Made by a program: the position numbers and the translations under genes. From Candidatus Gastranaerophilales bacterium (lineage in GTDB: Bacteria; Cyanobacteriota; Vampirovibrionia; Gastranaerophilales; Gastranaerophilaceae), in the NCBI GenBank assembly GCA_928722015.1, contig CAKMWI010000010.1, positions 1 through 64,000 of the forward strand: DNA of 64,000 nucleotides, written 5' to 3'. The notes below the pieces were generated by a model. The model did not search any database. It was not told the DNA's origin and was given only the letters and a program-made list of their open reading frames with translations. Shown piece after piece: positions 28,701-37,164 of this stretch. Positions within the stretch are counted from its first letter, which is position 1. Each line of letters opens with the position of its first letter.

Positions 28701-31700
28701 GTACTGGCGAATTAACAGTAAATATGGATGATTTTAGCGGATTGGCAAATGTTAATGCTGGTACATTGACGGTTAATGCTGACGAGCAAAATGAAGATTC
28801 GGATGGAAAATTTGGTTTTAATGCCAATGTTGCTGCTAACTCTACGTTAAATTATAATGCCGGGGTAAATGATACATATAATATTAATTCAGATTCTACA
28901 TTTATATTTAACTCCGTTGATTCAGGTGCTACAATTAATTTTTCAAATGGTAATTATAATTTAAGTGCAGATTTAGAAAATGCTACCGGAAATACAACCG
29001 GATTTTCTGATGCTGTTATTAATATTATAGGTGATGATGTTAGTTTAGTTGGAAATTATAATTTTAAAGATTCTACTTTAAATCTTGCTGATGATAATAT
29101 CACAAAGACAACTATTGAGAATCTTACTACATCAGATACTATTTTAGATTTGGATTTTGATTTTGCTGCGGATAATGGTAATGGCGCTTTTGATAAGTTT
29201 ATTGCTAATTCAGGCAATGCTCAGGTTATTTTGACCGATGACAGTATAAACTCGTTGAATATGGAAAATGATAGAGGTGCCTGGGTTACTAACTCATACG
29301 ATGTTTTGGATGGTATAACGTTTGCAAATGCTGATTATTCCGGTATATTGGAGTCTAATCTTTATAAATATACTGTGTCAATAACAGATGGAGATAAAAT
29401 TACTCTTACAGCAAGTGATTATGCAGAAGATACTTTGTATACATTGAATCATATTATTGATGACTATAGAACTTTTAATTTTGTGGGTTCAAGTAATGAA
29501 TATTATATTGGACGGGCATTGGATGTTACTCGTAATGGAACATTAAATATTATTGGTCGAACTCAAAATAGAACAGATACAATTATAGCTAAAAACAAAG
29601 AGTCCGGTACAGGATTATCAATGTTTGACGTTATAAATGAGGATACTACTTTAAATATTAATAATGTTACTATAAAGAGTGCTGCATCAGATAAAGGTGG
29701 TTCTGTTATTTATCAGATTGGTTATAATTCAAATGTTAATATAACAAATTCTACTTTACAAGATAATTCAACAACTCTAAATGGTGCTGCTCTGTATGTT
29801 GCAGATGGAAATATGAAGCTTGATAATGTTACATTATCTTCCAACGTTGCACAACAGAATGGAGGAGCTTTATATGCTAATGGCGGTAATATAGAGTTGG
29901 AAAATGTACAATTTAATAATAATGAGGCTGCAAAAGGCGGAGCATTGTACAATGGTTCATTCAGTCAAAATTTAACATTGGATAAGGTTAAATTTAGTAA
30001 TAATATTGCAACTGACGGGTCTGCAATTTATAATTTGGGCTCTGTAACTGTTACTGACGCAGTATTTGAAAACAATTCTTCAAATTATATTTATAATGCA
30101 GAAGGGGCAACTCTTACAATTACATCTGTTGGTAATTATGATTTACTAAATAATAGTAATGCAGGTGATTCTATTATAACGAATAATGGTACTCTTTACT
30201 TAAATTCTGCAGCTAATTATAATTTGACTCTAAAAGACCAAATTACCGGTGAAGGTGGAAGAGTTCTAACTAACGGTAATGTTATTTTTGATAATATTGT
30301 TTCAAATTCAACTGTTAATGTAATGAGTGGTAATTTAGTACTTAATGGTACTGATACATTATCTAATGCGCTGGATAATGTTGTTTTAAATATTATTAAT
30401 ACTAATAATGTTGTTTTAAATAATAAAGGTCTCAATAGCGGTAGAGTGTCTGTAGCTGATGGCGGAGAGTTGAGTATTACTAATGACGATGATATAGCAA
30501 TATCTTCAGAATTGGCAGGCAACGGACTTATAACAAAAAATGGTACAGGTAAGGTTACATTATCAGGTCATAGAAATGATGAATTTTCTGGTAATATAAA
30601 TATTAATAATGGTACAGTAAGTTTTGAAAAAACTAATGAAAATTTATTCATAGATTCTACAGCTGTTGTTACTTCAAATGGTGCTAATTCAAAATTTGAA
30701 TATACAAATAGTACTTCTGATACATTTGATGGTAACTTCGCAAAAGTTGTTTTAGATAATGGTGGTACAGTTTCTATTAGTGGTGGGGGAAGTGCAACTA
30801 CACATAATTTGAGTGATGGTTGGTTGACTTCCAATGGTAATATCGCAAATAATATTATTTTTAACAGTGCAAACTATATTCTGAATACTCGTTATAACAG
30901 AGAAAATATCAATGATAATATTATATTTAATTCTTCAAATTTAACTTTAGGTTTTAATAATACTCCTGATATTGATTCAAATCCTTCGGATTATGATTTG
31001 AAAGGTAATAATTATACTTTTAACAATTCAGTTTTAGACTTATCTAATAAAATTGCCGGTGATAATTACAATTTTGATGAACTTGACTTTACAGGTTCTT
31101 CTGGTTTAGCACTGGATATTAATTTATATCTAGAAAAGAATGATGATGGCTCAATAAAAGTTGCACCTTATGCTGATACAATTACTGCAAATTCAGGTAG
31201 TGGACTTGTTGATATAACTAAATTGTTTATAACTGATGATAATGGTATGTTTATCGATGTTTCGGATGAACATGGAAATCATCAATCAAAAGGTATAATT
31301 CAAATTTTCAAAGGTAATAATCAACTGCGAGTTGCAGACGCCGATAATGTTCAGATTTTAAGTTGGGCAACAAATGTTTATAAATACGGGGTTCAGTCAG
31401 CTTCAAGCGGTGCTCCTGACGGGCATGAACAAGACAGTATTGAGATTCTTCCAAAAGGCTCTTCAAGCACAGATACATTGAGAGATTTGAACTTATATGA
31501 AGGAAACAGAGGTTTTAGCTTTATCGCAAAAGACGGAAAGCAAGAATTCAACAATTATAATATATACAGAGATTTGGATTCTACAAAAGCCGGTACATTT
31601 TCTGTATTGGGTACCCTTGTCGGTACTGAAAAGAGTATATTATCTGGTGAATTAAAAAATCTTGAACTTTTAGCAAGTGAAAATACCGAAAATCTTATAG

Positions 31701-34700
31701 ATAATGGAGATGGTACCTGGACATATAATCATCAAAAATTTGATTCCAAATGGATTACTCCAACTTTAATTGATGGAGAACAGGGTTATATAATTGATAT
31801 AAGGGCGTTTACTGATGCAAATCAGACAAATGGTTCTATGTTTGAAATTGTTAATAATACAAATTTTGAGATGTCTAATGTATCAGTTCAGAATGCAAAA
31901 CGATATGATAATGAAGATAGTTCTATACAGCACGGTTCTGTTATTTACGCTAAAAATCAAGATGCAATAATTAAATTAGATAATGTCGATTTAATTAATA
32001 ACGAAGTTTTAGCCGGTAATGGTGGAGCTATAGCAAATATCCTTAGTAATGAATTTACAATAGATAAAACTGTTATTAATAGTAATAGTGCTTCAGCTGA
32101 TGGTGGAGCACTATATAATGAATCAGAAGGCTTTACTATACTGCATGCCACAGTGGATGGAAACTCTGCAGGTGGTTTAGGCGGAGCTATTTATACTTCT
32201 GCTGATATGCAAATCACTGATTCCGACTTTGGTACTAAACAGTTGAATACCCATAATGGTGGACAAGGTAATGATATCTATATTGCAAATGCTGCTAATG
32301 TTGAATTTGTAACTTCTGATGGTAATACAAGTTATATACGTAGCGGTATTGCCGGCGTTGAGGGTACAACATTTACGAAATCCGGTATTGGAGTACTGGA
32401 ATTAAGCGGTTCAAATTCGGATTTTAAAGGTACTTTAGATATTGGTGCTGGAAGTGTTCAATATCGAGCAGATGATAATGATACATTTGTCTCTGGTGCT
32501 GTTAAAATTAATGATGATGCTAAATTGATTATGGATATTGCGCAATCTGAAAATTTACCGCAACAAATTCTTCAAAATGTTTCTGCTGGACAAAACGGTT
32601 CCGGTTCTATTGTTAAAAATGGTTCTGGTATTTTAACTTTACGAGGAGATAACTCTGATTTTGCTGGCGAAACAATAATCAATGAGGGCTCAGTTGTATA
32701 TGAAGCTATTTCAAGTGATGACAGTTATTTAGGCGGTTCAACTAGTTTGGCATCTAATACTTCATTGACTTTTGATATAAGTAGCAACGCAGGTGAACAA
32801 ATAGCTTCAAATATATCTGGTACTGATGATTCTGTTGTTTTGAAATCAGGTGCTGGAAATTTAATATTAACAGGTGATAATTTTGGTTTTAACGGACAGG
32901 CTAATGTTCATAACGGAAGCTTAACATATCAGGTAAGCAGTTCAGATGATAATTATTTTAGTGGATCTACATTTATTGCATCTGATGCCACCTTGATAGC
33001 AAATGTTGCAAATCTTGATAAGGAAGGTAATGAAATTCTTGATAAAACAATAGGTAATATTACAGGAGGACCTTCAGCTAGTTTTGTAAAAAATGGTTCC
33101 GGAAGAATTCAACTTATTGGCAATAATAACTTTACAGGTACAACAACTATTGAAGATGGTATATTAGCTTATACTTCTGCTGATGGTAGTTATGTATCTG
33201 GAAATACTGTTATTAATAAAAATGGAATTTTAGAGTACACAGTTGATACTGAAGATGATTTAACTGATATCTCAGGAAATGGTACATTGGCAAAATTGGG
33301 TAAAGGCAATCTTAATTTAGTAGGTGATAATTCTAAATTTAACGGTTCAGTGTCATTATTAGATGGCAGATTATCATATAATTCAGGTATTGATAATAAA
33401 TTTATAACTGCAGGTTCATATTCTATAGCGCAAGGTGCTGAACTATATATTAATAATTCAAATTTAGATACTGTTACTGTTTCAAACCTTAATGCATATA
33501 CAGAAAGTGGTTTTGATTTTGGCAGTGGTGATGTAATAAAAGAAGGCAAAGGTACGCTTAATTTAATCGGTGATAATTCCGGATTTAAAGGTAATTTAGC
33601 TATTAAAAGCGGAAATGTTACATTTACAAAGGATGATAATACATCTTATATTTCAGGTAATACTAATATTGCATCAGGTGCAGTCTTAAATTACAACACA
33701 GATATTAATGATACTTTAGAAAATGTTTCCGGGTCTGGTATTTTAAATAAAGGTGGAGATAAAGAATTAACCTTTAATGCAAATAATAATACCGGAGTAG
33801 ATTCCTTATTTACAGCTAATGCTAATAAAGGCACTTTAAATATTATCGGAGCATCTCAAGAGTCATTTGATTTTAATATGATTGCTAATAATGATGCTAT
33901 TCTTAATTATACTGCTGCAATCGGCAGTAAGAATATTTCAATTGGTACAGATTCTGTTGTTAAGTTTGGTGATAGTGCTAGCGGTGCACAGATTAAATTT
34001 AATAATGGTAATTATACTCTGGGTGGAGATATTGAAAATTATCAAGATAATGAGATTTCATTTATTAATTCAAATCTTAAGCTTTCAGAAGATACTTACA
34101 AAGCCAATTATACAATTAAAGATTCTGTAATTGACTTAATAAATAGTGCTTCTGAAAAAATAACTTTTGATAATCTGACAACAACCGGTTCAACAATTAA
34201 AATTGATGTTGATTTAACATTACCAAAACCTTCTTCTGATTTGTTAGTTGCAGAAGGTGGTAATGGTGGTGCTTTGAAGTTAGCATTGAATGAAATCAAA
34301 CTAAATGATAAAGCGGATAATGGGCTGGGTTCAAAATATGAAGTTAAGGTTCTTGGCGGTAATTTAACTCTGGATAATTCTGAGACATTAGATTATTGGA
34401 CAACATCTGCATATAAATATAGTGTGTCAATTGCGCAGGGAGATAAAAATATTATTCTTACTGCAATCAAAGCTTCTGATAATAATTCATTAAAAGAAAT
34501 GAATATTCAACAGGGTAATAGAGGGTTCCAGTTCCATGCTGATGATGAAGATCCTTATAGAATAAAAGAAAGTCTGGGTACAACAGCATCAGGTTCATTT
34601 ATTGTAACAGGAGAAACAAATAATCCTGCAGATACTAGAATTTCAGGTGAAGATAGTAAATCTTTCTTTGAAGTTACAAAGGATACTGATTTGACAGTTA

Positions 34701-37093
34701 AAAATGTAACAATAGAAGATGCACATTCTGATAAGGGCGGTTCTGTTATAGTTGTAAATAATGGCAGTGCTAATGTTTTGTTTGATAATACAAAAATTAC
34801 TTCCAGCTCTTCAGATGATAATGGTGGGGTTATTAATAATACTAATTCAGAATCGTTTACAATTAATAATTCACTATTAAATAATAATAGTTCAAAAGGT
34901 TTGGGCGGTGCTATATACACTAAAGATAATATGACTATTATCGATACTGATTTTTCAGGAAATAGTGATAAAAACGGAAAAAATGATATATATGTCTCAG
35001 GTTCTGAAACTGTAGTTAATATAAATGCTGCTAATAAAGATGTATCAATAAGCAGTGGTATTGCCGGTAATGGTATAGTTAATAAAGCCGGTAATAATAC
35101 ATTGAATATTTCAGGTAAAAATGATGATTTTACCGGAAATTTAGTTATTACTCAAGGCGATATGAATTATAATCAATCTTCAGTAAATGATACATATATT
35201 CAAGGTAATACTAATATTGGAAAAAATAACACTGTTACGATTACCAATAATTATAGTGATATTACTACAGGTTCATTTAGCGGTAGTGGAACGTTGAATA
35301 AAAATGGTTCTAATGATATGACTATAACCGGTGATAATTCTAAATTTACAGGTACCGCAAATATCAACAGTGGCAGTGTAATATACAATGCAAATAATAC
35401 AAAATATATATCAGGAACAACAAATATTAATCAAAATGGAACATTAGTTGTAAATGCTGATAATAATGCGTTATTGTCAAAAATTAATGGAACCGGTACA
35501 CTAGATAAAAATGGTTCAGGAGCATTAGTATTTAGTGGTAAAAATGGATTCCAAGGCAATTTGAATGTTAATGAAGGAACTTTTGCAATGTCTGCGGGTT
35601 CATCTGTAGGACATCTTGCAAATGCTCAATTTGCTTCTTCAACAGGTATTAATTTACAAAATACTTCGGTTGTAAATCTTGGAAATAATAATTTTACAAC
35701 TAATCCAAGTCCTGCTAGTATTGAAAATCTATATTTTAATAAGTTAACATTACTGGGTGATGTTGATTTAGATATTGATGTCGATTTGAAAAATGAAATA
35801 GCAGATAAAGTTGGAGCAGGGACAGTTTATGGTAACGGCAGGCTTATACTGGATCAAGACAGTTTGAATGTAGTAAGTGATTCACTGTTGAATAATTCTT
35901 CTGTTCAGGTTGCTTATGGTGATTTGGCAAATCATGTTGCTTTGGATCAGGGTGTAACAACTGTTATGGGACCAATCCAAAAATATGATGTATCATATAA
36001 TAATGGTAACTTGTTATTTGCAAGACAAGGTGGTTCAACTCCGGATATTGGATCTGTTAACCCTGCAGTTATGGCTTCTCCTGTTGCAACTCAACTGGGT
36101 GGCTACTTAACTCAGTTACAAACTTTAAACGCCGGTTTTTATCACATGGATAGATATACTAAATATCCATATATGATGAGATTAACTGCAGAAAATTCAA
36201 GACGTTATGCAATAAATGATATTCCATCTTATAGAAAAGGCAATCTCCCTGAAACTTCAAATGCGATGTGGATTCAGCCATATACAACATTTGAACAGGT
36301 TAATTTAAGAGGAGGAATTGGTGTTTCTAATGTTGCGTATGGTGCAATGTACGGTGGGGATTCTAATCTTGTAGATTTGGGTCATGGTTTTAAAGGAGTT
36401 TTATCAACCTTTGTTGGGTATAATGGCTCTCACATGTCTTTCGATGGTGTAAGTATGAATCAACAGGGTGGCGCCTTAGGTGTAACAGGAACATTGTATA
36501 AAGGTAATTTCTTTACCGGTTTGACTGTATCTGCAGGGGCTAGTGCAGGTGAGGCTTATACTCGATATGGACAAGACCACTTTGCTATGTTGACAGCTGG
36601 TGTGGCTTCTAAGACGGGTTATAACTGGGAAATGAAAGACGGCAAATTTATTGTTCAACCTTCATTATTCCTGGGGTATACATTTGCAAATACATTTGAC
36701 TATACTAATGCTGCAGGTGTAAGAATCGATTCCGATCCGTTACATGCAATTACAATTGTTCCGGGTGTAAAATTCATTGCAAATATGAAAAACGGATGGC
36801 AACCATATTTGGGTGTTAATATGGTTTGGAGTATTATGGATAAAACAGATGTTATGGCTCAAGATGTAAGACTTCCTCAATTGTCAGTGAAACCTTATGT
36901 TGAGTATGGTGTCGGTGTTCAGAAAACCTGGGGTGAACGATTTACTGCGTTTTTCCAAACTATGATAAGAAATGGTGGAAGAACCGGTGTTGTATTAACT
37001 GCAGGATTTAGATGGGCTCTGGGAAAAGAACCGAATTATGATAGTCAAAAGGTTCAAGTACCAAGTCAGAAAAAAGTAATTAAATCTTTATAG
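22724..37093 (+). CDS. Giant autotransporter adhesin-like protein (about 4789 residues)
   Basis: Type V secreted surface protein. The ATG at 22724 (AGAGG 7 nt upstream) is preferred over a TTG at 22721. Signal peptide: MRRAPVFKKDIFK, then a hydrophobic stretch to about residue 34. The passenger (to about 4480) is Gly/Asn/Ser/Asp-rich and predicted beta-helical. It mixes two motif sets: chlamydial Pmp-like 'GGAIY' and 'FSGN' ('GGAIYNSGTL', 'GGALYANGGN', 'NSAGGLGGAIYTSADM'), and autotransporter-associated strands of the form 'KSGAGNLVLKGD'. These recur in about six large units that each begin with a 'YYIGRDLDETLAGKFTVNG'-like block (near residues 53, 793, 1496, 2260, 2946, 3945) and end with an 'IDVSL' block (near 666, 1372, 2140, 2796, 3824, 4343). 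The C-terminal barrel (about 4510-4767) begins 'MWIQPYTTFEQVNLRGG' and ends with strand 'GVVLTAGFRWAL'. A 23-residue polar tail follows, unlike classical autotransporters, which end at the aromatic residue. No catalytic site is seen; adhesion or self-association is inferred. Confidence 0.9.
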   Translation: MRRAPVFKKDIFKFALTCAVVVGSMSFAANSVLAVEINDGTDSTNGIRNSSYYVSNNILDIRPTSDNKITVWGDIIEDSIAGVTNFVINGNGSMIESQSTNGNLNYAYQITNGSEFTINKLSFNDFGKSDSTALFQSGSLYGGVLYVMDEDSSLTLNDVSFSDSKLSSSVDIGGSINIYGSAIANNGKVEMTGGSITGGKSTAESGLISASGVAHGGAVYNTGSMSFNGTNISDNKAIAQTTRVNRNTSAYGGAIYNSGTLVLTDSTIKNNSVSITGQGGDSALGGGIYTTNNITLAGGNTFSGNSDGRGANDIYFKSGKLLVNGSGSDVVNTISSGLASANGNSSIQISNNGKLLLNGDNRNFSGNATVDGEGSSLTFGGNLEQSKLGLTTVSNGGAVEFDTSNNDGYELNTSEITGQGKFIKSGAGNLVLKGDHYDFIGDVIVENGVLNFDSNDATYINASSNQIADNAVLNYTNSSNSVLNNISGNGLLNKGGQGALTVSGDNSGFSGTADITEGTLIFDGTSGNKFFANDSKVNLNANSLNYTAQSSENLTNTAFSDIILSNGANFNYTATSGTTNISNDFYTSDDSARLLFNGNSNSIFVLNNDLTNLNSVVFNDANLFLNGVNHLTGNIIFNNSTLNLMDSGVKKDYIFDNFTANNSSLSIDVSLGQNPDSDMLTFNSGNGVLDISSLAIIDDNGAETEKRVQVIQNLGNSEVSILAEGLDPKIAAWSTNVYEYNIEASKSNDLNSYYDSLTFDPQQAASPDSLKKMNNYQEAQTRGFSLVANSPEYHISKDLEQTEYGNFTVNGVSKADSIISGERVNYTVNDDGDIIVSEPTGEYGSFFELTDTKGATNLKIHDLTIKDAYRASQNIEGGSILFSNVDNASITIMNAAFKDSYSLGNGGAFDIEKALSVNINGSDFSNIKSDALGGAIYSAVDLNITNSNFSGNTDVAGANDITLTNGADIFFTVDKVDVESQLADGIKTDNSSSSVFTKSGVGTLNISGKNSEYLGSVNIAQGRMVFDTATKNDSFFGRSENSEITIAKGATLDINNNFDAVLSGGHFSGNGALNFNTDNFTLYGNNTFNGVAVLNKTDLTYIAENDGDAIFGGELQFLNGATLSTVADAIAHSYTGGNFKSYDNAAIFNKNDNGIFTLIGNNSNFTGKVNLNSGTTNFVKDNTNTSFFAGDVTIGSILNYTANIDDVLTQSIDGNGILNKEGSSSLTLENSVFGGTANINDGTLTVISKTEDAENLDFEANIAGDATLIYTAGVGSSITLGGIDNKLNFLTGAQNATANITAGSIVLDNIANASGNNIILNDANITLSQQKYTGNYRLNNSTLNLMADETTTGNRINDYTFDGFSSYGSSMQIDVSLGNTQGSDRLVINNGQGIVDISSFAIIDDNGTGGNKTVQVIQNNGSSVSLAVGQDTHMADWSTNVYEYNISASQSSDVLDSDIYDSILFEALKAATPDSLRTMNTERSGVRGFSVATNDIYYIGRDLDETLAGKFTVNGKNKDTSIISGKRAQGYTGSDSNNSGTNGSFFEVINNTDLTISNLTIQEASRQNQNIEDGSVLYLKNNTANVAINSVNLTSNSAAGNGGAIASIAGGLTISDSYLSGNIAGNQGGAVYAENEISIVNSIFSSNKDSSGANDIYVANTGVVNFNGNGTSVISSGIAGNGVINKNDSGSLDFSGNNINFDGTLNVNSGSVNFAPVSESDTYISGVTNISETANVNIENKDFDTNIEGTFKGNGRLFINAGADKSVIVNGDNSAFTGALSITSGNLIVNMDSEFDKYFGSSSNLVNDNAKLTFNVASGIEQELISKTAVSFVGGGVFEKSGDGTLTITGNWENLSGGTVISDGILEYVSSADLYSSMISGDVNISNGATFQIDNQSGKDFILSNKLIGDTGSNFVIDGEDDSLVILNGDNAGFGGVTTISRGDLSFTKNDNNSFVGGSVNIDNTNSTLIYSTDTDGEVIKSLSGIGTIEKQGTGELTVNMDDFSGLANVNAGTLTVNADEQNEDSDGKFGFNANVAANSTLNYNAGVNDTYNINSDSTFIFNSVDSGATINFSNGNYNLSADLENATGNTTGFSDAVINIIGDDVSLVGNYNFKDSTLNLADDNITKTTIENLTTSDTILDLDFDFAADNGNGAFDKFIANSGNAQVILTDDSINSLNMENDRGAWVTNSYDVLDGITFANADYSGILESNLYKYTVSITDGDKITLTASDYAEDTLYTLNHIIDDYRTFNFVGSSNEYYIGRALDVTRNGTLNIIGRTQNRTDTIIAKNKESGTGLSMFDVINEDTTLNINNVTIKSAASDKGGSVIYQIGYNSNVNITNSTLQDNSTTLNGAALYVADGNMKLDNVTLSSNVAQQNGGALYANGGNIELENVQFNNNEAAKGGALYNGSFSQNLTLDKVKFSNNIATDGSAIYNLGSVTVTDAVFENNSSNYIYNAEGATLTITSVGNYDLLNNSNAGDSIITNNGTLYLNSAANYNLTLKDQITGEGGRVLTNGNVIFDNIVSNSTVNVMSGNLVLNGTDTLSNALDNVVLNIINTNNVVLNNKGLNSGRVSVADGGELSITNDDDIAISSELAGNGLITKNGTGKVTLSGHRNDEFSGNININNGTVSFEKTNENLFIDSTAVVTSNGANSKFEYTNSTSDTFDGNFAKVVLDNGGTVSISGGGSATTHNLSDGWLTSNGNIANNIIFNSANYILNTRYNRENINDNIIFNSSNLTLGFNNTPDIDSNPSDYDLKGNNYTFNNSVLDLSNKIAGDNYNFDELDFTGSSGLALDINLYLEKNDDGSIKVAPYADTITANSGSGLVDITKLFITDDNGMFIDVSDEHGNHQSKGIIQIFKGNNQLRVADADNVQILSWATNVYKYGVQSASSGAPDGHEQDSIEILPKGSSSTDTLRDLNLYEGNRGFSFIAKDGKQEFNNYNIYRDLDSTKAGTFSVLGTLVGTEKSILSGELKNLELLASENTENLIDNGDGTWTYNHQKFDSKWITPTLIDGEQGYIIDIRAFTDANQTNGSMFEIVNNTNFEMSNVSVQNAKRYDNEDSSIQHGSVIYAKNQDAIIKLDNVDLINNEVLAGNGGAIANILSNEFTIDKTVINSNSASADGGALYNESEGFTILHATVDGNSAGGLGGAIYTSADMQITDSDFGTKQLNTHNGGQGNDIYIANAANVEFVTSDGNTSYIRSGIAGVEGTTFTKSGIGVLELSGSNSDFKGTLDIGAGSVQYRADDNDTFVSGAVKINDDAKLIMDIAQSENLPQQILQNVSAGQNGSGSIVKNGSGILTLRGDNSDFAGETIINEGSVVYEAISSDDSYLGGSTSLASNTSLTFDISSNAGEQIASNISGTDDSVVLKSGAGNLILTGDNFGFNGQANVHNGSLTYQVSSSDDNYFSGSTFIASDATLIANVANLDKEGNEILDKTIGNITGGPSASFVKNGSGRIQLIGNNNFTGTTTIEDGILAYTSADGSYVSGNTVINKNGILEYTVDTEDDLTDISGNGTLAKLGKGNLNLVGDNSKFNGSVSLLDGRLSYNSGIDNKFITAGSYSIAQGAELYINNSNLDTVTVSNLNAYTESGFDFGSGDVIKEGKGTLNLIGDNSGFKGNLAIKSGNVTFTKDDNTSYISGNTNIASGAVLNYNTDINDTLENVSGSGILNKGGDKELTFNANNNTGVDSLFTANANKGTLNIIGASQESFDFNMIANNDAILNYTAAIGSKNISIGTDSVVKFGDSASGAQIKFNNGNYTLGGDIENYQDNEISFINSNLKLSEDTYKANYTIKDSVIDLINSASEKITFDNLTTTGSTIKIDVDLTLPKPSSDLLVAEGGNGGALKLALNEIKLNDKADNGLGSKYEVKVLGGNLTLDNSETLDYWTTSAYKYSVSIAQGDKNIILTAIKASDNNSLKEMNIQQGNRGFQFHADDEDPYRIKESLGTTASGSFIVTGETNNPADTRISGEDSKSFFEVTKDTDLTVKNVTIEDAHSDKGGSVIVVNNGSANVLFDNTKITSSSSDDNGGVINNTNSESFTINNSLLNNNSSKGLGGAIYTKDNMTIIDTDFSGNSDKNGKNDIYVSGSETVVNINAANKDVSISSGIAGNGIVNKAGNNTLNISGKNDDFTGNLVITQGDMNYNQSSVNDTYIQGNTNIGKNNTVTITNNYSDITTGSFSGSGTLNKNGSNDMTITGDNSKFTGTANINSGSVIYNANNTKYISGTTNINQNGTLVVNADNNALLSKINGTGTLDKNGSGALVFSGKNGFQGNLNVNEGTFAMSAGSSVGHLANAQFASSTGINLQNTSVVNLGNNNFTTNPSPASIENLYFNKLTLLGDVDLDIDVDLKNEIADKVGAGTVYGNGRLILDQDSLNVVSDSLLNNSSVQVAYGDLANHVALDQGVTTVMGPIQKYDVSYNNGNLLFARQGGSTPDIGSVNPAVMASPVATQLGGYLTQLQTLNAGFYHMDRYTKYPYMMRLTAENSRRYAINDIPSYRKGNLPETSNAMWIQPYTTFEQVNLRGGIGVSNVAYGAMYGGDSNLVDLGHGFKGVLSTFVGYNGSHMSFDGVSMNQQGGALGVTGTLYKGNFFTGLTVSAGASAGEAYTRYGQDHFAMLTAGVASKTGYNWEMKDGKFIVQPSLFLGYTFANTFDYTNAAGVRIDSDPLHAITIVPGVKFIANMKNGWQPYLGVNMVWSIMDKTDVMAQDVRLPQLSVKPYVEYGVGVQKTWGERFTAFFQTMIRNGGRTGVVLTAGFRWALGKEPNYDSQKVQVPSQKKVIKSL

Positions 37094-37103
37094 TTTATGT
37101 ATC

Positions 37104-37140
37104 AAAAAAGCCGACCCTAAATTTTAGGGTCGGCTTTTTT
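37104..37140. terminator. Strong bidirectional terminator
   Basis: AAAAAAGCCGACCCT ... AGGGTCGGCTTTTTT with a short AT loop (37104-37140). GC-rich stem with A-run and T-run serves both the autotransporter gene and the convergent ferritin-like gene. Confidence 0.93.
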
Positions 37141-37164
37141 GATTTAATTTATTTCTATAAAATT

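Noticed and set aside
22724..37093. Splitting the 14.4-kb gene into several genes
   Set aside because: The frame is open from signal peptide to barrel with no stop codon, and the repeat units run on without internal start signals.
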